From the NCBI GenBank assembly GCA_002426275.1, contig DIPB01000187.1, positions 4,095 to 11,908 on the forward strand: a stretch of DNA of 7,814 nucleotides, written 5' to 3'. Below the pieces are notes generated by a model. It had not been told where the DNA came from and did no database searches. It was given only the letters and a program-made list of their open reading frames with translations. This DNA comes from Firmicutes bacterium UBA5499 (GTDB lineage: Bacteria > Bacillota > DTU084). This document shows, one piece after another, positions 1-5,953 of the stretch (positions are counted from its first letter, which is position 1; every line of letters starts with the position of its first letter). Made by a program: the position numbers and the translations under genes.

Positions 1-1297
1 GATTGGGTGTAAAAACATCAAACTCGGCATAACCTTCGGCGTCTGTTGTAATCAGGCTGCTGGAAAGACCGACTCCGGCGGAAGCTTCCAGCGCTATAGC
101 CTTGCCCGCCACTGCCTGCCCGGAACTATCCAGCAAGCGAACGGTTACCTTTGCCTTGTCTGCTACATACGCTTCGCCCGGAGCCTGTATGATCAATCTC
201 TGCGCCGTGCCTTGGCAGCTGGCGGTTGCGCTGAGCTCAGCCAAAGTAGCCTTCAGCGTATTAACTCCAGGCTGACTGCTGGTTGTAAATGTGAAACTCG
301 CTTCGCCTTCGTCATTGAGAGCGACTTTCTCGCTACTGGCCCTAGCGCCGTCCGTCAGCGAAACCAGACTTACTTCAAAGCGGCGGATAGGATTGCCGAA
401 CTGGTCGGAGGCGCGGACTATGGCGTTCACAGAATCGCCGGCCGGCGCGTCTGCGGCAGAGAGCTCTAACTCCAACAGGCTGGGCTCGGCAGCTCGCACC
501 GTAATCAAATTGCTGACGCCGCGGTTATTGCCGTTTGCCTCTTCAGCTTTGATCTGAATCGCGCCCGCCTTAGTCAGGCGCACTTGAATCGTCTTCGCCC
601 CAAGATCGGTTTCAGCGAAGACGACCTCGGCAGGCCAGATGCCTGCGCCAGCCAAGGCGACCGTTCCTGAGAAATCCTCTCTGCGATTGCCTAAAGCATC
701 ATAAGCTTCGATGGTCAAAGGAAACTCTTCGCCTGCCACAGACCGAAAGGGACCTATCAGCTTTAAGTTATACGCAGTCACAAGTTTGAGTTCATCAACA
801 ACGAAACTTACAGGGTGAGGCACTGAGCTGCTCAAAAATGAGAAATTCTTGATGCCAGTCACATAGCTTGGTTCCAATTGCGCACCATATTGATCCCGAA
901 ACTGCGAAAAAGGGATCAAAATCTGATGCCAACTTTCTTTTCCAGGGGTAAACACAGCTTCAAAATTGCGAGATAACGACGCGTTACGCAGCTGAATCTT
1001 TACTTGAGTATTTGAGCCGTCTCCTTTAGCCCAAAACAAAAGCGCGTCCACATCGCCTGGCCACTGGGAGCCGTTGATTTGGCCTTTATCCATAACCATA
1101 GCCCAGACGCCGACTGTAGACGGAAAACTAATTTGCAAGCCGTTTCCTGAATTTCCCGGCGAGAGGCCATATTTGACGCTAACTCCAGCCGCTGCATTTA
1201 CCCACCAATTTAGACTTTCAAAGCCGTCAAGCAGATATTCTGCGCTGGCAACAGCGGGAATAAGCACAAGAGCGAAGATTAACCAAAGACGTTTCAA
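1..1297 (-). CDS. Modular surface protein with signal peptide, jelly-roll and Big_1/Ig-like domains (3' end outside window)
   Basis: I translated this frame by hand: 432 codons from a TTG at 1297 to the left edge without a stop. It starts MKRLWLIFALVLIPAVASA, a clear signal peptide cleaved before EYLLDGFE. Residues 20-173 are a CBM11/CIA30-like jelly-roll (WWVNAAAG, ISFPSTVGVW, FWAKGDG, SWHQILIPFSQF, FVVDELKL). Residues 176-268 are Ig-like. Residues 271-364 look like a Big_1 (invasin/intimin-type) domain with DQFGNPI and DEGEASFTFTTS. Residues 366-432 begin a second Big_1-like domain (LLDSSGQAVAGKAI, TDAEGYAEF). The TTG start is supported by a strong Shine-Dalgarno 5 bases upstream and by the signal peptide beginning exactly there; no ATG fits. 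It lies 33 bases after the second porin. It is probably a secreted, stalk-like surface protein with a glycan-binding tip. The C-terminal anchor is outside the window. Confidence 0.85.
   Translation of the reverse strand, partial: MKRLWLIFALVLIPAVASAEYLLDGFESLNWWVNAAAGVSVKYGLSPGNSGNGLQISFPSTVGVWAMVMDKGQINGSQWPGDVDALLFWAKGDGSNTQVKIQLRNASLSRNFEAVFTPGKESWHQILIPFSQFRDQYGAQLEPSYVTGIKNFSFLSSSVPHPVSFVVDELKLVTAYNLKLIGPFRSVAGEEFPLTIEAYDALGNRREDFSGTVALAGAGIWPAEVVFAETDLGAKTIQVRLTKAGAIQIKAEEANGNNRGVSNLITVRAAEPSLLELELSAADAPAGDSVNAIVRASDQFGNPIRRFEVSLVSLTDGARASSEKVALNDEGEASFTFTTSSQPGVNTLKATLAELSATASCQGTAQRLIIQAPGEAYVADKAKVTVRLLDSSGQAVAGKAIALEASAGVGLSSSLITTDAEGYAEFDVFTPN
779..1240 (-). repeat. Jelly-roll (CBM11/CIA30-like) module directly after the signal peptide
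   Basis: This is the third copy of the module in the window and the N-terminal domain of the mature protein. It shares ISFP.T.GVW, FWAKGDG and SWH..L.P.S.F with the copy at 6890-7363, and IPFSQF with the partial copy at 7667-7814. I noticed no long identical DNA stretch, so the copies are old paralogues, not recent duplications. Confidence 0.7.
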
Positions 1298-1302
1298 AAA
1301 TG

Positions 1303-1311
1303 CTCCCCCCC
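1303..1311 (-). promoter_or_regulatory. Ribosome binding site with a seven-G tract, before a TTG start
   Basis: On the coding strand seven consecutive G are followed by AG, ending 5 bases before the TTG at 1297. The strong site compensates for the weak start codon. The homopolymer is the longest G run I noticed in the window and lies exactly where a change in length would alter the spacing or strength of the site. Confidence 0.65.
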
Positions 1312-1330
1312 TATTTTTTATTTACCAGCA

Positions 1331-3154
1331 TCAGAAATTTGCGGAAAGCCGCATCACTAGGCCGCTGCCGTTTTGCTTAGAGCCATCGTCGTTTTGCCTG
1401 ATGAACTTGTGCGCCAAGGTAAGGCAAAATTTATCGCTGCTCTGATAACTAAACCCTATGGCTCCGATTGTGCCTTGGAAATCTGTGTCCGCGGCGTTTA
1501 ACTCGTCTTTAACGGTTTCCGATACCAGACGCAGACCAGCCAGCAAGCAGAATTTAGGGGTAAGCTGACGCTCAAAGCTGAAATCTAAAGTCGCTTTCTT
1601 ATTGGCCACCTCTACGTCAAAATCGTCTAATCTGTCTTGATCTTTTCTTTTAACAGATTCGTAGCCTGCTGCCAGGCCGAGATCATTGCCCAGATATTTT
1701 CCTTGCAGCTTGAGGTCCAAATCAAAGTATTTCTTCTTTTCCGTAAAAGCCTTGGTAATGCCCAACTCGTCAGACAGTTCATAGCCTGGAAGGGCAGTGG
1801 GTACGATTTCCCGTCCCGTAAACAATGATCCGTTCACAGACACAGGCCACCTGGTAAGCTTCAATTTCGCTGCGGCTCCTAAGCCGACCCTATTGGGTGT
1901 AGCGTCGCTTTCATCCTGGGAAAGGGCCAATTTAGTCAAAACGTCCCCTGCTAAGGACTCTTCTTGGCTGGATTGCGCCATAATGGAAATGAAGGTTGGC
2001 GAAACCCGCCGCAGAAAAACTTCGGTCTCCGCCTGGGCGATGTCCTTCTTTATCTTTAACTGCAGCGCGTTGCCCTCGAAATTGGGCAGAACATCGTATC
2101 GATCCCGATCGAATTTGCTCACTGCAAATTCTCCGGCCAGCTGCAGCTTAGCCAAGGACAGCTTTCCGTCAAGAGCAAAAACTCTGTCTGCAAGCCAGAC
2201 GCTATCGCTCAAACGCGCATCGTCGCTTCTTTGCACAGCCGAAAAGCCCAAATTTAAAACGGGGTTCACCTGGTTGTTGAACCGAGCGGCATAAAGGTAT
2301 TCGCCGGGATATGCTTTGTCTACAGCCGTTATAAAGGTAAGCTCTCCGCTGGCCAGAGGCTGTTCAAAGCGTAATCCCCGCAAGAGCCAATTGGGATCCT
2401 CTGGATTGGAATTTGAATAAGGATCCTCCCAGTCGTCCAGTTTAAAAATCTTGGCAATGCTCTGCGGACTCGTAATTTTCTGCAAAGTGAAGGGGGTAAA
2501 GGAGCCTCGGAAGTCCCCAAAGGTAAGGGCTCCTCGGCCAAGGTCGAACTTATAGGAAAGCTGCAGCGGACGCAGACTGCCTGAGCCGCTTTCAAGATAT
2601 GAGCGCTCATGCCGCAGCACGATCGTGCCCGAACCCGCGCCGGATCGGTACGTAACGCCCGCGTCAAGACGATGTCCCACCGTAATTTCGGCGATCAGCT
2701 TCTTTCCGGCTTCATCTTTAACGCCGTCGCCGCCGGCAAAATTGCTGACGATGATCTGCTGCTGAGCGGGCTGAATCTCTACTCTGGCGATGCGATGGCG
2801 CAATTGTTCCTCTTCCCGCTGATATTTTTCAATTTTAGAAGTGAGATCGGATAGCGTCCAACTCAGGTCTTTGATGGTTCGCTGAACCAGCAGCAGCTCG
2901 TCCCGGGTCACGGGCAAGGACGATTCCACTCCGGCATCCGCCTGGATCTCCAGCACTTTCTCGCTCAGCTGCGCAATCAAGTCGGAAAGCTCCTGAATAG
3001 TTAGCTCCGCTTTCGGATCGACTTGCTCTACCAGGCCAGCCTCGGCAAGCTCGCGCAGCGTTTCATAAAGCCAAGCTTGATCTCGCTCCTGCGCTGATGA
3101 GCTCACAGTCAGCATCAGGCAAAATGAAAGTAGGAGCAAAAATATTCGCTTCAT
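1331..3154 (-). CDS. Second OmpM/SomA-type outer-membrane protein: SLH-like segment, coiled coil, large beta-barrel
   Basis: A 607-residue protein starting MKRIFLLLLSFCLMLTVSSSA, cleaved probably before QERDQ. Residues 24-66 are SLH-like (AWLYETLRELAEAGLV, then LTIQELSDLI); residues 81-127 form a coiled coil opening PVTRDELLLVQ, which resembles the VTKEDL...L opening of cyanobacterial SomA/OprB coiled coils. From about 133 onward is a long barrel with FGDFRGSFTPFTL in its first third and a final strand SGLVMRLSANF ending in Phe. It shares layout with the preceding gene but little residue identity, so the pair is an old duplication or an independent recruitment. It starts 23 bases after the preceding stop, with AAGGGGG 9 bases before the ATG. 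The likely role is wall tethering plus solute passage. Two Cys, at residues 536 and 577, sit in matching KFCL contexts near the C-terminus. Specificity is unknown. Confidence 0.8.
   Translation of the reverse strand: MKRIFLLLLSFCLMLTVSSSAQERDQAWLYETLRELAEAGLVEQVDPKAELTIQELSDLIAQLSEKVLEIQADAGVESSLPVTRDELLLVQRTIKDLSWTLSDLTSKIEKYQREEEQLRHRIARVEIQPAQQQIIVSNFAGGDGVKDEAGKKLIAEITVGHRLDAGVTYRSGAGSGTIVLRHERSYLESGSGSLRPLQLSYKFDLGRGALTFGDFRGSFTPFTLQKITSPQSIAKIFKLDDWEDPYSNSNPEDPNWLLRGLRFEQPLASGELTFITAVDKAYPGEYLYAARFNNQVNPVLNLGFSAVQRSDDARLSDSVWLADRVFALDGKLSLAKLQLAGEFAVSKFDRDRYDVLPNFEGNALQLKIKKDIAQAETEVFLRRVSPTFISIMAQSSQEESLAGDVLTKLALSQDESDATPNRVGLGAAAKLKLTRWPVSVNGSLFTGREIVPTALPGYELSDELGITKAFTEKKKYFDLDLKLQGKYLGNDLGLAAGYESVKRKDQDRLDDFDVEVANKKATLDFSFERQLTPKFCLLAGLRLVSETVKDELNAADTDFQGTIGAIGFSYQSSDKFCLTLAHKFIRQNDDGSKQNGSGLVMRLSANF
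2957..3085 (-). other. SLH-like segment of the second porin
   Basis: RDQAWLYETLRELAEAGLVE followed by LTIQELSDLIAQL keeps the W.Y..L..LAEAGL. skeleton of SLH domains, with TIQE in the place of TRAE. It is better preserved than the segment in the preceding gene. Confidence 0.65.
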
Positions 3155-3163
3155 TAATAAGTA

Positions 3164-3170
3164 CCCCCTT
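3164..3170 (-). promoter_or_regulatory. Ribosome binding site of the second porin
   Basis: AAGGGGG lies 9 bases before the ATG at 3154, within the 23-base gap after the previous stop. Confidence 0.65.
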
Positions 3171-3177
3171 GCTTCTG

Positions 3178-5085
3178 TTAAAATGAGTGGGAGAGATAAA
3201 AGTCCAGCATATTGGAATCGCCATTCGAGGAGGGAGCTTGATAATCAACATAATTGAGATGTTGAAACCGCAGCCAAATCGTAACTTTATCCAAGGCCTT
3301 GGTAGATAACTTTATATACCTGGCCTCACGCTGCTGCTGGCCGCCTTCGGGATTATGTCTGATCAGGCCCAGAATTAATTGGATATCGGGATAAAGCGCA
3401 TAGGTGGCGGCTAGATCTATGACGGTTCCATCCACCTCAAATTCTCTTCTATCAATCCAGGTAACTTTAGGGTACTCCCAAGAAATTGTGTTCTCCAAAT
3501 CTCCTCTCTTCAGAGAACCTTGGAAAGTAAACGGCTGATTTGGAAAAATAAGACCCAGTTCAAATCCTGTCAGCTGTTTTGCTGCCCGCCCTTTTTCCTG
3601 CCGCGAAAGTCTCCGGAAGGCGAGAGCGCTGCCTGTCTGGCCTAAGGAATATTTGAGATTAAAATCCGTCTGATACCAGAGGTGTCTTCGCTCCCCAGAC
3701 AAATCTCGCGCATTTCCAAACTGCAGTTTGAGATTGCTCAAATCAAACGCGCCTTTATAAGAGGTGGGGGTTCCAAGCTGCCAATCCAGTTGCCAGCCTC
3801 TCTGCCCCGGACCCTGCAATTTGGCATAACGCTCCACGCCGCTGAGGATCGTAACGTCTTCTCGATTAGGATAAAGACGGTAAGCGCCATTGCGCCAATA
3901 GCTGAAGCCCGGATCCACATAGGCATAGGTAAACTTCAGCGGCCGGCCCAGCAAACTCGTGGAGAGCTTTGTGACCCAAGCGGCGCCTCTTTGCGGATCC
4001 GCGCTTGGCGCAGGCACGCTGTCAGACCAATATAATAAGCTGTTTCGAGCTGCTTCTCCTGTGACATTAATGCGGCCGAAAAGCGGCTTTACGGTACTCA
4101 GGCCAATGCCGAAGGCGCTGTGATCCAATTGTCTGTCGCCTTCAATGCTATCGAAAGCTTTAAACATGCTTACATTCAAGCTCAAGCCGGAAAGCTTGCC
4201 CGTTATTTGACCGCCAAGTTGATAAGGCTGCAGGTTGATCGCTTCCGGAGAGCTGGAAGTACCTGTTTGTCTGCTGACGAAAGCCTGAAAATCCGTATCT
4301 GTCCCTACGCTGCCGGAAAGCTTTAACCCGTTCATCTCCTGACTGTATCCGGCGGCGAAAAAATCCTCGCTGCTGCTGGCAAAAACTAAGCCGGAAAGTT
4401 TGTTCTGCCAAAAATGACCCGCGTTTAGCTGTAATTTGGCAATACCATTGTGAGTGAGCGTGCCCCGCCAATAAGGACTCAAACTCATGGTCGAAGCGGT
4501 CCAATTGGAAGCAAAAGACAGCCCGGCAAAAACCGTAGTCTTTGGATCTAACCTTTGACTCATGCTTAAATACGTATTTTGCTGGTAACTGGCAGAATCA
4601 TTTGCTCCCCAGTAACCGCCGCTGATGTCTGCCAATCTGCCGCCGCCTTTCTCAAACGGGCCGTAGGCGTTAAAATCGCTGATCTGTACATAGTTCGTAC
4701 CCGTAAGCCTAGCTCTCTGTTCGTCAAGGGTAAATTGCGCATTGACCTGAGCCAGATTCTCTTCAAGCGCAGTCACATTAAGCTTCGCCTGCTTGAATTG
4801 CGGCTCCAATTCGGCCGCCAGCTTCGCCAGGGCCTCAATTTCCGCCGGATCCTGCACAAAGCCGAGAGAAAGCTTTTCTTCAATTGCTTTCATGATCCCT
4901 GCCAGCTGCCCGGCTGTCAACGCGCCATGTTCCAGCTTCAGCTGAACGTCTTCAGGAATCAAGCCATATTCCACTAAATTGGCAATCATCTGCAAGGATT
5001 CGCCCGACAGCTCCGCCGCCTGGGCGCAAGTCGCTGCGCCCAGGAAACAGATTATCGTCAGGCAAAGCCAGATTTTAGCTCTCAT
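3178..5085 (-). CDS. OmpM/SomA-type outer-membrane protein: SLH-like segment, coiled coil, large beta-barrel
   Basis: A 635-residue protein starting MRAKIWLCLTIICF, with a signal peptide probably cleaved after AQA (residue 23). Residues 25-70 resemble a degenerate SLH domain (LQMIANLVEYGLIPED, then ALTAGQLAGIM). Residues 79-125 form a coiled coil (LAKLAAELEPQFKQAKLNV, ALEENLAQVNAQF). From about 127 to the end are many amphipathic strands with aromatic girdle residues, ending DFYLSHSF with a terminal Phe. In this family the SLH part binds the peptidoglycan layer and the barrel is a general porin, so the protein likely tethers the outer membrane and passes small solutes. A GTG at 5100 directly after the upstream stop is also in frame, but it overlaps the Shine-Dalgarno for the ATG at 5085, which I chose. 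The barrel, near 500 residues, is longer than in typical OmpM proteins. I see no Cys after the signal peptide. The substrate is unknown. Confidence 0.8.
   Translation of the reverse strand: MRAKIWLCLTIICFLGAATCAQAAELSGESLQMIANLVEYGLIPEDVQLKLEHGALTAGQLAGIMKAIEEKLSLGFVQDPAEIEALAKLAAELEPQFKQAKLNVTALEENLAQVNAQFTLDEQRARLTGTNYVQISDFNAYGPFEKGGGRLADISGGYWGANDSASYQQNTYLSMSQRLDPKTTVFAGLSFASNWTASTMSLSPYWRGTLTHNGIAKLQLNAGHFWQNKLSGLVFASSSEDFFAAGYSQEMNGLKLSGSVGTDTDFQAFVSRQTGTSSSPEAINLQPYQLGGQITGKLSGLSLNVSMFKAFDSIEGDRQLDHSAFGIGLSTVKPLFGRINVTGEAARNSLLYWSDSVPAPSADPQRGAAWVTKLSTSLLGRPLKFTYAYVDPGFSYWRNGAYRLYPNREDVTILSGVERYAKLQGPGQRGWQLDWQLGTPTSYKGAFDLSNLKLQFGNARDLSGERRHLWYQTDFNLKYSLGQTGSALAFRRLSRQEKGRAAKQLTGFELGLIFPNQPFTFQGSLKRGDLENTISWEYPKVTWIDRREFEVDGTVIDLAATYALYPDIQLILGLIRHNPEGGQQQREARYIKLSTKALDKVTIWLRFQHLNYVDYQAPSSNGDSNMLDFYLSHSF
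4876..5013 (-). other. Degenerate SLH-like segment of the first porin
   Basis: After the signal peptide comes LVEYGLIPEDVQLKL then ALTAGQLAGIM, matching the L...GLI......LT..e.A.ll skeleton of SLH domains. The aromatic W.Y of the first helix is absent and the TRAE motif is replaced by TAGQ. The coiled coil that follows supports the assignment by position. Confidence 0.55.
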
Positions 5086-5092
5086 TTCTACG

Positions 5093-5098
5093 CCTCCC
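5093..5098 (-). promoter_or_regulatory. Ribosome binding site deciding the start of the first SLH-like porin
   Basis: GGGAGG lies 7 bases before the ATG at 5085. It overlaps the alternative GTG at 5100, making that start unlikely. It sits just 2 bases after the stop of the PorV-like gene, so the two genes may be translationally coupled. Confidence 0.75.
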
Positions 5099-5100
5099 AC

Positions 5101-5937
5101 CTAAAAATTCCAGTGGGTGGAAATTCTCTGAGTTCCCAGCTGACTTATCCCATAACAATAATCGAATTGCCACGCTCCCAGTCTGAGACCGAGCCCCGCC
5201 GTGGGACCAGTGCCATCATATCCCACTCGCAAGTCTAGCCAGCTGCTGAGCGCTTGCTCTACACCTGCCCGCAATAAATTACTGCCGCCCAAATCCACTA
5301 GATCCACCGAAAATTTTGTCGCGTTCACCGTATAGCCGGCGCCAAGAGAGAGCTCTCTGGGCAGCGCATACCTTGTCTCTTTTTCAGCTTTGTATAATTG
5401 CTGATCTTTCCAGGAGATTTGGCTTATGCTGTCGCGGAGCAACAAGCCAAAAGTGAGGTTTTTCAATACTGTCCTGGAAAGCCCCAGATCCAAGCCGTAG
5501 CCTCCGGCCGTAATTTTACCTTCATCCGCAAAGTCTCCGCCTGCCTGGTATAGTTTCAAGCCCAAGCCTAAATTCCACTTGGCAAAAGACCGGGCAAAGG
5601 CAAGTTCGGCAACCTTCTCGCTATAAGGCAACCCAAAACCGCTCAGATCGAAACGTGAATAGGCGACTGCCAAATTGCCAAGGGAAGACGGAAGTTCCAA
5701 GGAAAAAAGCTGGTAAGCGCCAAGCTCTAGCGTGCCGCCTGTAGTGGTAACGCTTCTTTTGTTTGCCGACAAGCTTGCGGGATTACTGCCAATCCCGAAA
5801 CCGGCGGCAGTAACCACAGCCCCGCCTTGCGCTTCAAGATCGGCATGTTGTCCCAAATCTGTAAAAGCGCCCCATTGCGCAGCCTGCATTCCGATGCCCA
5901 GCAGGAATATAGCCATTATCAACCATAGCCTTTTCAT
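5101..5937 (-). CDS. PorV/UPF0164-like outer-membrane beta-barrel protein
   Basis: A 278-residue protein. The signal peptide MKRLWLIMAIFLLGIGMQA is probably cleaved before AQWGAF. Residues 37-58 (QGGAVVTAAGFGIGSNPASLSA) match the GGA.vA......NPA.la signature near the N-terminus of PorV/PorQ/UPF0164 proteins. The rest is alternating amphipathic strands with Gly-rich turns; the stretch LRAGVEQAL..WLDLRVGYDG..PTAGLGLRLG is typical of the barrel end, and the protein finishes THWNF with a terminal Phe as expected for BAM-assembled barrels. The start at 5937 is preferred over the in-frame ATG at 5946 because AGGAGG directly abuts the latter but lies 9 bases before the former. The gene is 16 bases after the modular surface protein and 15 before the next porin. 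PorV in Bacteroidota shuttles type IX cargo; no such role is shown here. A plain FadL-like transport barrel is the alternative. Confidence 0.8.
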   Translation of the reverse strand: MKRLWLIMAIFLLGIGMQAAQWGAFTDLGQHADLEAQGGAVVTAAGFGIGSNPASLSANKRSVTTTGGTLELGAYQLFSLELPSSLGNLAVAYSRFDLSGFGLPYSEKVAELAFARSFAKWNLGLGLKLYQAGGDFADEGKITAGGYGLDLGLSRTVLKNLTFGLLLRDSISQISWKDQQLYKAEKETRYALPRELSLGAGYTVNATKFSVDLVDLGGSNLLRAGVEQALSSWLDLRVGYDGTGPTAGLGLRLGAWQFDYCYGISQLGTQRISTHWNF

Positions 5938-5946
5938 GCTCCTCAT

Positions 5947-5952
5947 CCTCCT
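5947..5952 (-). promoter_or_regulatory. Ribosome binding site deciding the PorV-like start
   Basis: AGGAGG lies 9 bases before the ATG at 5937 and directly against the ATG at 5946. Only the former spacing is usable, so the protein begins MKRLWLI. Confidence 0.75.
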
Positions 5953-5953
5953 A

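Noticed and set aside
1298..1330. A/T-rich stretch between the second porin and the last gene, possible promoter
   Set aside because: There is a TAAATAAAAAAT tract that could pass for a -10 element, but no convincing -35 at proper spacing, and the 33-base gap is mostly taken up by the ribosome binding site.
1797..2294. 165-codon open frame on the plus strand
   Set aside because: It lies wholly inside the second porin on the opposite strand. Its translation is low-complexity with no domain, and the antisense frame has a clear signal peptide, coiled coil and barrel. The other plus-strand frames, such as 4579-4977, 1074-1445 and 6969-7301, were rejected for the same reason.
2329..2667. 112-codon minus-strand frame overlapping the second porin
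   Set aside because: It is a shifted frame inside a well-supported gene, rich in Arg and Cys, with no signal peptide or recognisable domain. The minus-strand frames 4160-4504 and 6909-7223 are similar shadows.
5023..5034. Cys near the end of the first porin's signal peptide (AATC), possible lipobox
   Set aside because: The residues before Cys do not fit the L-[ASTV]-[GAS]-C consensus, and a good signal peptidase I site (AQA) follows at once. A barrel with a terminal Phe also argues against a lipoprotein.
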